Below are positions 35,398 to 43,541 of a DNA stretch of 64,000 nt, piece by piece. Origin of the DNA: Clostridia bacterium (GTDB lineage: Bacteria > Bacillota > Clostridia > Oscillospirales > CAG-272). Each line of letters starts with the position of its first letter. Within the stretch, counting starts at the first letter, position 1. Position numbers and translations under genes: made by a program. Under the pieces are notes generated by a model, which was not told the DNA's origin, searched no databases, and saw only the letters and a program-made list of their open reading frames with translations. Location of the stretch: NCBI GenBank assembly GCA_017937845.1, contig JAGBCV010000026.1, positions 1 through 64,000 of the forward strand, given 5' to 3'.

Positions 35398-35429
35398 TTT
35401 TCACAAATTTGTGGAGAATTTGTGGAAAA
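35398..35429. promoter_or_regulatory. Probable oriC, dnaA-upstream side: DnaA-box-like cluster
   Basis: TTTTCACAA (35398-35406), TGTGGAGAA (35410-35418) and TGTGGAAAA (35421-35429) follow one another at a pitch of 11-12 bp. The adjacent AT tract (35318-35360) would suit strand opening. The nearly complete switch of gene direction at this point also marks an origin. Activity is inferred. Confidence 0.6.
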
Positions 35430-35590
35430 CACCGTGGTAAAAGAACATCGCTTCGAGCAAATTGTCGGATTTTTCGCCGTTCTTTCAGCGTCAAATGATA
35501 ATTTTTACAAAAAGATTCAAAATAAGAGTAGAAAAACGCGCGAAAGTATGTTACACTATCTTCATCACTAAAATAATGGAATGTAAGCTT

Positions 35591-36361
35591 ATGAAAATTT
35601 TAATGTTGGGCGACGTCAGCAGAACGTCCGCCTGTATCTATCTCAAGGAACGCCTTGGGCGCTTTATCCGTGAAAACGGTGTGGAATTTACCATCGTCAA
35701 CGGAGAAAACAGCGCCGAAAACAACGGAATCAATCGCGCCTCTGCGGAAATGCTTTTCGACGCGGGCGCGGACGTCATCACGACGGGCAATCACGCCTTC
35801 AAAAGCTACGATGCGAAATCGCTTTTTGAGGACAACGAAAATATTTTAAGACCTGCCAATTATCCGGGAAACGTCCCGGGGGACGGTGTTCTTCTCACCG
35901 ATATCGGCGGTATGACGGCGCTCATCATCAATCTTTTGGGTGTCATCATGATGGAACCGTTGGAAAATCCCTTTTATACGGCGCAAAAGATTTTGAAGCG
36001 TTACGAAGGCAAATACGATATTTCCATCTTGGATTTTCACGCGGAAGCGACCTCGGAAAAGCAAGCGCTCGCGCATTTTTTGGATGGGAAGATCACGGTC
36101 TTTTACGGTACGCATACCCATGTGGCAACGGCAGATGAATGTATTTTGCCGAAAGGTACGGCATATATCACCGACATCGGTATGTGCGGACCCGATTTCA
36201 GCGTTTTGGGCATCAAACCCGAGTGTATTATCGAGAAAATGACGATGAATTGGCCCGTCAAATTCATTCCGTCGGAGAACAAGATAACGGCACACGGGAT
36301 TCTCGTGGAAATTGACCGAAAAACGAAAAAAACGAATAAAATTCAAAGGATTTCTTTCTAA
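35591..36361 (+). CDS. ymdB: YmdB-family metallophosphoesterase
   Basis: The 256-residue cytosolic protein matches the YmdB family, metal-dependent phosphodiesterases active on cyclic nucleotides. Motifs: MKILMLGDVSRTS at the N-terminus (first metal ligand Asp8), NGENSAENNGI, TTGNHAFK, DFHAEATSEKQA and FYGTHTHVATADE. The ATG at 35591 begins the conserved motif; an upstream in-frame extension is not supported. ymdB usually follows rny, but here it is alone near the origin and is followed after 1 bp by an acetyltransferase gene, so the two are cotranscribed. Confidence 0.92.
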   Translation: MKILMLGDVSRTSACIYLKERLGRFIRENGVEFTIVNGENSAENNGINRASAEMLFDAGADVITTGNHAFKSYDAKSLFEDNENILRPANYPGNVPGDGVLLTDIGGMTALIINLLGVIMMEPLENPFYTAQKILKRYEGKYDISILDFHAEATSEKQALAHFLDGKITVFYGTHTHVATADECILPKGTAYITDIGMCGPDFSVLGIKPECIIEKMTMNWPVKFIPSENKITAHGILVEIDRKTKKTNKIQRISF

Positions 36362-36362
36362 A

Positions 36363-36941
36363 ATGGGTGAAAATACGATAAAAATCCGCATGGCGACGGT
36401 TGACGATGCGGAGAAGATTCTTGCCGTTTACGCGCCTTATATACGCGAAACGGGGATCACGTTTGAATACGAGGTTCCGACCGTGGAAGCCTTTCGTGAA
36501 AGGATCGAAAAGGTTCTTACCAGATTTCCATATCTCGTCGCGGAGCGTGACGGCGAGATCTTGGGATATTCTTATGCCAATCCGCTTGGGGAGCGCGCCG
36601 CCTTTTCCCGCGCCGCGGAAACGGTTCTTTACGTCAAAAAGGACGCGAGGGGCGAAAAGATCGGCTCTCGCCTCTATGCAAGGCTCGAAGAAATACTGAA
36701 AAAGCAGAATATCACGAATATTTGCGCTTGTATCGCGTACCGTGAAGAAGAGGACGAAACGCTGACACATGCAAGTCCGAAATTTCACGCCGCCTGCGGA
36801 TACAAAAAAATCGGACATTTTACGAAATGCGGTTATAAATTCGGGCGCTGGTATGACCTTATCTGGATGGAAAAATTCATTGCGGAGCATACCGAAGAAC
36901 CGCCTGCGTTTATTCCGATAACGGAAATTGCATTTTTCTGA
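36363..36941 (+). CDS. GNAT acetyltransferase (phosphinothricin/L-amino-acid N-acyltransferase type)
   Basis: The 192-residue protein resembles the PAT/Bar/YwnH group: IRMATVDDAEKILAVYAPYI at the N-terminus, TGITFEYEVPTVEAFRERI, LVAERDGEILGYSYAN, and the acetyl-CoA loop VKKDARGEKIGSRLYARL. These enzymes acetylate the amino group of small amino-acid-like compounds. AAGGA precedes the ATG at 36363, two bases after the ymdB stop. The substrate cannot be told from sequence. Confidence 0.85.
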   Translation: MGENTIKIRMATVDDAEKILAVYAPYIRETGITFEYEVPTVEAFRERIEKVLTRFPYLVAERDGEILGYSYANPLGERAAFSRAAETVLYVKKDARGEKIGSRLYARLEEILKKQNITNICACIAYREEEDETLTHASPKFHAACGYKKIGHFTKCGYKFGRWYDLIWMEKFIAEHTEEPPAFIPITEIAFF

Positions 36942-37057
36942 AAAATGTGAAAAAACAGGGACTTTTGAGGCAAAAACGGTTGTTTTTGACCTGTTTTTGA
37001 TGGTTTTTTATAAAAAATGATGATTCAACTTTTTTCTTTTTGAAAGAAAAAAGTGAT

Positions 37058-37507
37058 GTTCTTTTCTTGTGCAAAACAAGAAAAGAACCAAAAGAAATTT
37101 GCAAGCGTTCCGCTTGACCGAAGCGCAGACTTTACACCTTAGCGCAATCGGCTCCCCGCACGGATTCTCAATGAACGAGTTCATTGAGCCCTCCGGTGGC
37201 TTCACCTCCGGGACATCACGGCGGAACAACCGCCGATGTGTAACAACATCTAAAATTTTATGTGTGGCGACGCTTGAGCGTCGCTCGATACGCGCTTTTT
37301 TCACTGAGCGCGAGCACGTCTGCGGTAAACCTATTTCGCCCACATGAATTACGCGACCTTGGATGAAAACGACGATATGACCGCGTTCTTTGAGGCGGGA
37401 GATAGCCGATAGGAGAACGCGAAAGCGAGCTTTCAAAGTCTATAAGCGATAAAACCGCAGGTTTTTTGCTTCTTTTTGCAACTTTTTCTTTCAAAAAGAA
37501 AAAGTTG
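37058..37507 (+). repeat. 450-bp hairpin-ended repeat, family A, copy 5
   Basis: The left hairpin is at 37058-37088 (GTTCTTTTCTTGT and ACAAGAAAAGAAC) and the right hairpin at 37479-37507 (CAACTTTTTC and GAAAAAGTTG). Another end-type hairpin (37026-37055) precedes it. It fills most of the 737-bp gap before ahcY; the remainder (37508-37678) is AT-rich with no clear feature. Confidence 0.9.
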
Positions 37508-37678
37508 AGAAAGAAATCTAAATATAAAAAAGAAAAAACTCCAAAAACACTCAAAAAACCCATAAAAATACCCCAAAATCATCAAAAATACGCTTATTTT
37601 CCGCGATTTTTGAAAAAATCACGATTTTCATATAAGCACAAAAAACGAAAATTATAGTAAAGAAAGGACTCAAAAATT

Positions 37679-38914
37679 ATGAGCATCATCAAGTCCCATG
37701 ACCTTGCAAAAAGCGGTCATGACAAAATCAACTGGGTCAAAAGTTATATGCCCGTCCTCTCCGCGATCGAGGAAGAATTTAAGAAAACACAGCCCTTCGC
37801 AGGCAAAAAAATCGCCATGTCCATTCATTTGGAAGCAAAGACCGCATATCTTGCGACCGTTCTCAAGGCAGGCGGTGCAGACGTGTATTCCACAGGCTGT
37901 AACCCCCTTTCCACACAGGACGACGTTGCCGCAGCCCTCACCGATTACGGCGTAAACGTCTTCGCTATCCATGGCGCGGATGAAGAAACCTATGTTGCAC
38001 ATCTCACCGAAGCGCTTTCCTGCCACCCCGATATCATGATCGACGACGGCGGCGACTTCATTGAGCTTCTTCATGGCAAATGCAGAGCGCTTGGCGATAA
38101 GCTCATCGGCGGTTGCGAAGAAACCACCACAGGTATCCACCGTCTGCGTCAGAGAGAAGCCGAGGGCAATCTCGATTATACCATGATCAACATCAACGAC
38201 GCGGATTGCAAGCATCTTTTCGATAACCGTTACGGCACAGGTCAATCCACGCTCGATGCCATTATGCACACCACGAACCTCGTCGTTGCCGGCAAAAAAG
38301 CAGTCGTTGCAGGCTATGGATGGTGCGGAAAAGGCATCGCAAGACGACTTGCGGGCATGGGCGCTGTCGTCATCGTGACCGAAATCGACCCCGTCAAGGC
38401 GCTTGAAGCCGTCATGGATGGCTTTACCGTACTCCCGATGGACGAAGCTGCACCCCTCGGTGACCTCTTTATCACCGCTACGGGCTGCAAGGATGTGATC
38501 GTAAAACGCCACTTTGAGAAGATGAAGGACGGCGTTTTGCTTGCAAACTCGGGTCATTTCAACGTAGAGATCAACAAAGACGATCTTCTCTCTCTTTCTG
38601 TGAAAAACGAAGAAAGAAAGCCGAGCATTGAAGGCTTCACCATGGCAGACGGCAGAATTTTGAATCTCCTTGCCGATGGCAGACTCGTCAACCTTGCGGC
38701 GGGCAACGGACATCCTGCGGAGATCATGGATATGAGCTTTGCTTTGCAGGCAAAATGCCTTGAATATCTCGCAAAGACCCCGAATCTTGAACATAAGCTC
38801 TACTCTGTTCCCGTGGAAACCGACAAAGAGGTTGCGACCATGAAGCTTGCAAAAATGGGTGTTTCCATCGATGCGCTGACTCCCGAACAGGCGGAATACC
38901 TTTTTGTAGAATGA
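37679..38914 (+). CDS. ahcY: Adenosylhomocysteinase (S-adenosylhomocysteine hydrolase)
   Basis: The 411-residue NAD-dependent enzyme splits S-adenosylhomocysteine into adenosine and homocysteine, recycling the product of SAM-dependent methylation. Seen: SIHLEAKTAYLATVLKAGGA, the substrate region IGGCEETTTGIHRL, the NAD-binding AVVAGYGWCGKGIARRLAG (about residues 208-226), and ADGRLVNLAAGNGHPAEIMD. It is of the short bacterial form lacking the C-terminal KPDHYRY-type tail of long forms. AAAGGA precedes the ATG. Its stop codon abuts the left end of the DUF559-carrying hairpin element. Confidence 0.95.
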   Translation: MSIIKSHDLAKSGHDKINWVKSYMPVLSAIEEEFKKTQPFAGKKIAMSIHLEAKTAYLATVLKAGGADVYSTGCNPLSTQDDVAAALTDYGVNVFAIHGADEETYVAHLTEALSCHPDIMIDDGGDFIELLHGKCRALGDKLIGGCEETTTGIHRLRQREAEGNLDYTMININDADCKHLFDNRYGTGQSTLDAIMHTTNLVVAGKKAVVAGYGWCGKGIARRLAGMGAVVIVTEIDPVKALEAVMDGFTVLPMDEAAPLGDLFITATGCKDVIVKRHFEKMKDGVLLANSGHFNVEINKDDLLSLSVKNEERKPSIEGFTMADGRILNLLADGRLVNLAAGNGHPAEIMDMSFALQAKCLEYLAKTPNLEHKLYSVPVETDKEVATMKLAKMGVSIDALTPEQAEYLFVE

Positions 38915-39361
38915 GCCTCCCTTGTGCAAAGGGAGGTGGCAAGACAAAGTCTTGACGGAGGGATTGGCGTGCAAAACAAACATAACCGAGAACTTGTTCC
39001 TGTGGCTAAAATGCTACGAAACAACATGACAAAAGAAGAAAAACATCTATGGTATGACTATTTACGTACCTATCCTGTCCGTTTTTCTCGACAAAAGGTA
39101 TTGGGAAAATACATTGCAGATTTCTATTCCGCAGAAGCGAAGATGATCATTGAACTTGATGGCTCACAGCATTATACAACGGAAGGCAAGGCGGAAGATA
39201 AAGAAAGAACCGATTTTCTTGAAAAATACGGCTTGAAAATCATCAGAATATCCAATATGGATGTCAATCGAAACTTTGAGGGCGTTTGCGTGTATATCGA
39301 TAAGATGGTTCGCCAATCCCTCAGTCAACTGCGTTGACAGCTCCCTTTACACAAGGGAGCC
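38915..39361 (+). mobile_element. Family C hairpin element carrying a DUF559 nuclease gene
   Basis: The left arm is hairpin CCTCCCTTGTGCAAAGGGAGG, then the AAGACAAAGTCTTG stem and GACGGAGGGATTGG. The right arm (39313-39361) is CCAATCCCTCAGTC, the AACTGCGTT stem and the hairpin CTCCCTTTACACAAGGGAG. The same arms with only 25 bp between them form the empty copy at 21391-21525. The gene inside uses GGAGGG of the left arm as its ribosome binding site and a stop codon within the right arm. It lies between ahcY and the next gene with no coding disruption. Confidence 0.8.
38969..39337 (+). CDS. DUF559 endonuclease-like protein
   Basis: The 122-residue protein has the DUF559 pattern, related to very-short-patch-repair-type PD-(D/E)XK nucleases. 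Seen: LRNNMTKEEKHLWYDYLRTY, FSRQKVLGKYIADFY, the core AKMIIELDGSQHY with catalytic-type Glu and Asp, and LKIIRISNMDV. GTG at 38969 is the start: GGAGGG is 6 bp upstream, and the family normally begins with (M/V)QNKHNREL. The last residues RQSLSQLR and the TGA are encoded by the right arm of the host element. This architecture implies that the gene belongs to the element. Its biochemical activity is unproven. Confidence 0.85.
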   Translation: MQNKHNRELVPVAKMLRNNMTKEEKHLWYDYLRTYPVRFSRQKVLGKYIADFYSAEAKMIIELDGSQHYTTEGKAEDKERTDFLEKYGLKIIRISNMDVNRNFEGVCVYIDKMVRQSLSQLR

Positions 39362-39380
39362 GATGAAAGGAGAATTTTTC

Positions 39381-39926
39381 ATGGAAAAACCGATAAAATA
39401 TGTATTTTATGCTATCGAGGGCTATGGAGAAGTGGAGTATGATATCACAGGTGAAGAATTGAAAAATCTGTGGAAAATCTGCGCTCAATACTCCGAATAT
39501 CTGTCTTTTTCCTTTATGCGCTATCATGACACGATTGCTTTTGAGAAAGAGCTGGAAGCATTCCGTGTTTCGGATATGGATGTCATTTCCCGCTGTATGA
39601 AACATAGCGGATATTATAATTGGTATTTGAGACTTAGTGTAGAAGAAAGAGCGAAATTTCTTCAAAATGAGTTGAAATTTTACAGAGTTTGCCCCGAGCT
39701 TTTGGCGCTTTTATCTCAAATTGCGGATGGAATTTTCAAGTTTATGGACGGAGAATATCCAAATCCCGAAGATCCAACATTTTACCGCGCAGATGGCAGT
39801 GTGTTTTTGCATTCTATCATTCATGAGGGTGAGGTTTATCTGTGTCCCCGTGAAGATGAAGACGTTTCCTCGATTTTGTCAAATCCCTTGTGGCAAGTAT
39901 TTAAGAATCCATACATCAGAGAATAG
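39381..39926 (+). CDS. Hypothetical cytosolic protein, 181 aa
   Basis: The product starts MEKPIKYVFYAIEGYGEVEY and is rich in Tyr, Glu and Phe, without a signal peptide or membrane segment. AAAGGAG lies 8 bp upstream of the ATG at 39381, only 20 bp after the mobile hairpin element. It ends with FKNPYIRE. Its composition is more AT-rich than ahcY and the rhamnosidase gene, hinting at acquisition. No recognisable family or catalytic motif. Confidence 0.7.
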   Translation: MEKPIKYVFYAIEGYGEVEYDITGEELKNLWKICAQYSEYLSFSFMRYHDTIAFEKELEAFRVSDMDVISRCMKHSGYYNWYLRLSVEERAKFLQNELKFYRVCPELLALLSQIADGIFKFMDGEYPNPEDPTFYRADGSVFLHSIIHEGEVYLCPREDEDVSSILSNPLWQVFKNPYIRE

Positions 39927-39947
39927 TGATCATATATTATGATTTTG

Positions 39948-40188
39948 ACGGCGCTTCAGCGCCGTTCGGCAATCGCTTTTTTCACTGAGCGCGAGCACGT
40001 CTGAGGCAAACCTATTTCGCCCACATGAATTACGCGACATTGGACGAAAGCGACGATACGACCGCGTTCTTTGAGCCGGATAATAGGCGATAGGAGAACG
40101 CGAAAGCGAGCTTTCAAAATCTATAAGCGATAAAACCGCAGGTTTTTTGCTTCTTTTTGCAACTTTTTCTTTCAAAAAGAAAAAGTTG
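39948..40188 (+). repeat. Family A repeat, copy 6 (truncated)
   Basis: Begins at GACGGCGCTTCAGCGCCGTT and ends with the CAACTTTTTC/GAAAAAGTTG hairpin (40160-40188). It lacks the ACTTTTCTTGT half, like the copy at 26368-26603. Confidence 0.85.
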
Positions 40189-40234
40189 ATATACTCCTCT
40201 TTTCGTCAGAAAGAAGAAAAGTGCATAAAATCTA

Positions 40235-40263
40235 TTGTAATATTCCGAAAAAAATGGTACAAT
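40235..40263 (+). promoter_or_regulatory. Promoter of the rhamnosidase gene
   Basis: TTGTAA (40235-40240), 17-bp spacer, TACAAT (40258-40263), 60 bp upstream of the ATG at 40323. GAAAGGAAG is the ribosome binding site. Confidence 0.75.
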
Positions 40264-40322
40264 AAACCTATAAGGCAAAAAATAAAACAGAAAATATACA
40301 TACGAAAGGAAGACTTGGAACC

Positions 40323-42950
40323 ATGGCAGAAATCAAAGTATACGGTCTGACCGTAAATTACCTCAAAAACCCCTGCGGCATCGATGAAAATCCGACTTTT
40401 TCCTACAAAATCGAAAATACCGAACGCGGAGGCAAGCAAAAGAACCGCAGAGTTCGCGTAACCGAAGCGCTCACGGGCAAAGAGGTCTGGGATAGCGGTG
40501 TTGTGGAGACCACGGAACAGCTCTTTATTCCTTATGCAGGCGAAAAGCTCGCACCTCTCACCAAATATGAATTTACCGTTGACGTAACACTTACAACAGG
40601 CGAAACCGCAAGCGAAACAGGCTCTTTTGTAACAGGTAAGCTCGCTTCTAAATGGGTCGGCAAATGGATCACCAAGCGTTCTGTACGCCGTGAACCCGAT
40701 GCGTATCCCGCACAGTATCTCAGAAAGACCTTTGAAATCAAGGAAGGCGCAAAATCCGCATATCTTGCGATCTGCGGTCTTGGCTATTTTGAAAGCTATA
40801 TCAACGGCAAAAAGACGGGCGACGACGTGCTTTCTCCCGCTTTCACACGCTACGATGCAGAATCCATGTACCTCGTTTATGACGTGCTTTCTCTCCTTAA
40901 GAAAGGTAAGAACGCAATCGGTGTGATCCTCGGCAACGGTTGGTATAACTGCTTCACGGAAGACCCGTGGAACACCCGCGCCGCAACATGGAAGCATCTT
41001 CCCAAGCTCATTTCCGAGCTTCACGTCGTATATGAAGACGGTACGGAAGAGGTTATCGCTTCTGACCCCACGACTTGGAAGGCATCCGCAGGTCCTATCA
41101 CGTTCAACAGCATCCGTAACGGTGAATTTTACGATGCGCGCCTTGAGCTTGGCAACTGGACGGAAGCAGATTACGACGATGCAGAGTGGGACGGCACCAA
41201 GATCATGAAGAGCCCCGGCGGTCTTCTCGTCGCTATGGAAATGGAACCCATTCGCGTTCGTAAGATCTTCCCCGCAAAGAAGATGTGGAAGTCTGCAAAC
41301 GGCTATATCTTTGACGTTGGTCAGAACCAATCGGGCGTTGGTCTTTTCAAGGTAAGAGGTGCTGAGGGTACGGAGATCAAATTCCGTTATTCCGACGTAC
41401 TCAAGGAAGACGGCGAGATCGATAACTCCGCGATCGGTTGTTTCGTTCGCAGTGGCGAATTTCAGACCGATAAATACATCAAAAAATCCAACGAAGAAGA
41501 AACTTGGCATCCTATCTTCACCTACCACGGCTTTCAGTACGTCGAGGTTTCGGGCATCGATTACGAGCCGAACCTTGATGACGTTTCCGCGATGACGCTT
41601 TGCACGGACGTGGAGGATATCGGTAAGTTTACCTGCTCCGATTCTCTCCTTGACCGCGTTCAGCATCTTTGCCGTTGGTCTACCATCTCCAATATGCACT
41701 CCATTCCGACAGACTGTCCGCACCGCGAAAAGAACGGCTGGACAGGTGACGTTTCTCTCTCCTCTGAGCAGATGCTCACGAACTTCGGCACACGCGCGTT
41801 CCTCGCAAAATGGAGCAGAGATATGAGAATCGCACAGCGTCCCGCAGGTCAGATCCCTTGTGTCGTCCCCTCCACAGGCTGGGGCTACTATGGACTTATG
41901 GGTCCCGACTGGTCGAGCGCGCTTATCAACGTACCCTATAACATTTACGTATACAACGGCGACGTGGAAATGCTCCGCAAGAACTACGACGCCATCAAGC
42001 GCAACTGTGACTTCATGGAAACCATGACTACGGATTATACCCTCGATTACGGTACGGGCGACTGGTGTCCTCCCTTTGAAGGTCCCGCGATCGGTAAGAA
42101 TATGGGTAACTACAAATGCCCGACAGAGGTTTCCGACACAGGCTTCTTCTATAACGCGGCAAAGCTCGTTGTGAAGATGGCGAAAATGTTCGGCGAGACC
42201 GAAGATGAAGCATACTATACCGAGCTTGCAAACAACATTCGCAAGACCTTCCGTGAAAAATTCTTTGATAAAGAAGAATGTAATGTCATGGGTAACTGTC
42301 AGACTGCGACAGCGACGATGCTCTATTTCGAGCTTTACGACAACGAAGAAGAGCGCGTAGGACTTCTGAACCGCCTCATCAAGCAGATCGAAGAGCAGGA
42401 TTGGCATCTTGACTTCGGCGTGCTCGGCAATAAGTTCGTTATGCATTCCCTCGGCTCGATGGGCGAAGGCAACGTCGGTCACAGAATGCTCGCTCAGCGT
42501 ACGTTCCCGGGTTGCCAGAGATGGATCGACCTTGGCGCGACCACTCTTTGGGAATGCTGGAACGGCGGCGGCTCTCATAACCACCATATGTTCTCCGACC
42601 TTTCCTCCTTCCTCTATAAGTACGTCGGCGGTATCTCTCCCGACGAAAAGGAACCCGGTTTCCGTCATACCATTCTCCGTCCCGCGGTCGATAGCGGTAT
42701 GGAAAGCGCTTGTGCATCGCACGATTCCATGTACGGCGAGGTCGCTTGCTTCTGGGCAAACCGCGACGGCAAGCTCTCTGTCAATATCAAGGTTCCGTTT
42801 GGCTGTCATGCTACCCTCTATTTGCCCAAACATTATATGAATACCCTCAAGGAAGGTGTAAAACCTGCATATCTCCTCGGAAAATTCGGCGAAAACGAAA
42901 AAGAATTCTTCGTTGAGCTCGAATCCGGCGAATATCAGCTTGGGGAATGA
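40323..42950 (+). CDS. Alpha-L-rhamnosidase, GH78 family
   Basis: The 875-residue protein follows the bacterial rhamnosidase layout: N-terminal beta domains (about residues 1-430, including FEIKEGAKSAYLAICGLGYF), a helical (alpha/alpha)6 catalytic domain (about 435-790), and a C-terminal beta-sandwich. Catalytic-type acidic residues lie in TDCPHREKNGWTGDVSLSSE and in ATTLWECWNGGGSHNHHMFS. It has no signal peptide, so it acts in the cytoplasm, presumably removing terminal L-rhamnose from imported plant- or polymer-derived oligosaccharides. It has its own promoter. The transposase gene downstream overlaps its stop codon. Confidence 0.92.
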   Translation: MAEIKVYGLTVNYLKNPCGIDENPTFSYKIENTERGGKQKNRRVRVTEALTGKEVWDSGVVETTEQLFIPYAGEKLAPLTKYEFTVDVTLTTGETASETGSFVTGKLASKWVGKWITKRSVRREPDAYPAQYLRKTFEIKEGAKSAYLAICGLGYFESYINGKKTGDDVLSPAFTRYDAESMYLVYDVLSLLKKGKNAIGVILGNGWYNCFTEDPWNTRAATWKHLPKLISELHVVYEDGTEEVIASDPTTWKASAGPITFNSIRNGEFYDARLELGNWTEADYDDAEWDGTKIMKSPGGLLVAMEMEPIRVRKIFPAKKMWKSANGYIFDVGQNQSGVGLFKVRGAEGTEIKFRYSDVLKEDGEIDNSAIGCFVRSGEFQTDKYIKKSNEEETWHPIFTYHGFQYVEVSGIDYEPNLDDVSAMTLCTDVEDIGKFTCSDSLLDRVQHLCRWSTISNMHSIPTDCPHREKNGWTGDVSLSSEQMLTNFGTRAFLAKWSRDMRIAQRPAGQIPCVVPSTGWGYYGLMGPDWSSALINVPYNIYVYNGDVEMLRKNYDAIKRNCDFMETMTTDYTLDYGTGDWCPPFEGPAIGKNMGNYKCPTEVSDTGFFYNAAKLVVKMAKMFGETEDEAYYTELANNIRKTFREKFFDKEECNVMGNCQTATATMLYFELYDNEEERVGLLNRLIKQIEEQDWHLDFGVLGNKFVMHSLGSMGEGNVGHRMLAQRTFPGCQRWIDLGATTLWECWNGGGSHNHHMFSDLSSFLYKYVGGISPDEKEPGFRHTILRPAVDSGMESACASHDSMYGEVACFWANRDGKLSVNIKVPFGCHATLYLPKHYMNTLKEGVKPAYLLGKFGENEKEFFVELESGEYQLGE

Positions 42951-43462
42951 TGAATGACCTTCCCCAAAGAAAGCATCCTCGGTTAAAACATTATGATTAC
43001 GGAAAAAACGGTTGTTATTTCGTAACGATATGCACGAAAAAACGAGCACGAATGTTCGGTCATATCGTAGGGCGGGATGCCCTCATCCCGCCGATGATCC
43101 GTATTCCGCCACAAATAAAATTGACCGCCGTGGGCGAAATCGTACAAAAATATATCAATAATATATCGATCGTGTATGATGGCATCAATGTGGATCGTTA
43201 TGTGATTATGCCCGATCATGTTCATCTTTTAATTTCTATCAATCGACCATTTGAGCAAAACGGCGGGATGAGGGCATCCCGCCCTACATTGCAAACGATA
43301 GTTCTCTCGTTAAAGACAATGGTTACGAAAGAGCTTGGATATTCTATGTGGCAAGATTCCTTTTTTGAACGGGTTATCCGAAACGAAAAGGGATACCTTG
43401 ATATTTGGAAATATATTGATGAAAACCCTGCCGAATGGCGAGGTGAGGGGATATATGACTAA
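42950..43462 (+). CDS. REP-associated tyrosine transposase (RAYT, Y1 family)
   Basis: The 170-residue product belongs to the IS200-like single-strand transposases. It has the HUH-type motif VIMPDHVHLLISI, the N-terminal YDYGKNGCYFVTICTKKRA, and a C-terminal YLDIWKYIDENPAEW that includes the likely catalytic Tyr. The gene starts within the rhamnosidase stop (ATGATGA), so translation may be coupled; ATG at 42947 is the alternative start. Two REP-like palindromes lie in its reading frame (43068-43093 and its exact inverted copy 43261-43287), encoding GRDALIPP and GGMRASRP. It probably mobilises or once mobilised the family F palindromes. Confidence 0.9.
   Translation: MNDLPQRKHPRLKHYDYGKNGCYFVTICTKKRARMFGHIVGRDALIPPMIRIPPQIKLTAVGEIVQKYINNISIVYDGINVDRYVIMPDHVHLLISINRPFEQNGGMRASRPTLQTIVLSLKTMVTKELGYSMWQDSFFERVIRNEKGYLDIWKYIDENPAEWRGEGIYD
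43068..43093. repeat. REP-like palindrome inside the RAYT gene, copy 1
   Basis: GTAGGGCGGGATGCCCTCAT followed by CCCGCC. In frame it encodes the GRDALIPP segment of the transposase. Related units are at 2704-2725 and 23528-23549. Confidence 0.85.
43261..43287. repeat. REP-like palindrome inside the RAYT gene, copy 2
   Basis: CGGCGGGATGAGGGCATCCC followed by GCCCTAC. Exact reverse complement of the unit about 190 bp upstream over 27 bp, here encoding GGMRASRPT. Confidence 0.85.
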
Positions 43463-43512
43463 AACGGTATGATGTCGATTATCCATGCTCCGTTGAATTT
43501 TACAAAAATACA

Positions 43513-43532
43513 TTTTGCCCATATGGGCAAAA
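43513..43532. promoter_or_regulatory. Perfect 20-bp palindrome overlapping the sbcD-like ribosome binding site
   Basis: TTTTGCCCATATGGGCAAAA. Its last three bases are the first three of the Shine-Dalgarno AAAGGAG (43530-43536) for the ATG at 43542. It could be an operator, or in RNA a hairpin that competes with ribosome binding. Confidence 0.6.
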
Positions 43533-43541
43533 GGAGTACCC

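Noticed and set aside
40206..43049. 947-codon open frame antisense to the rhamnosidase gene
   Set aside because: The plus strand encodes a complete GH78 enzyme with catalytic motifs; the antisense product has no recognisable domains.
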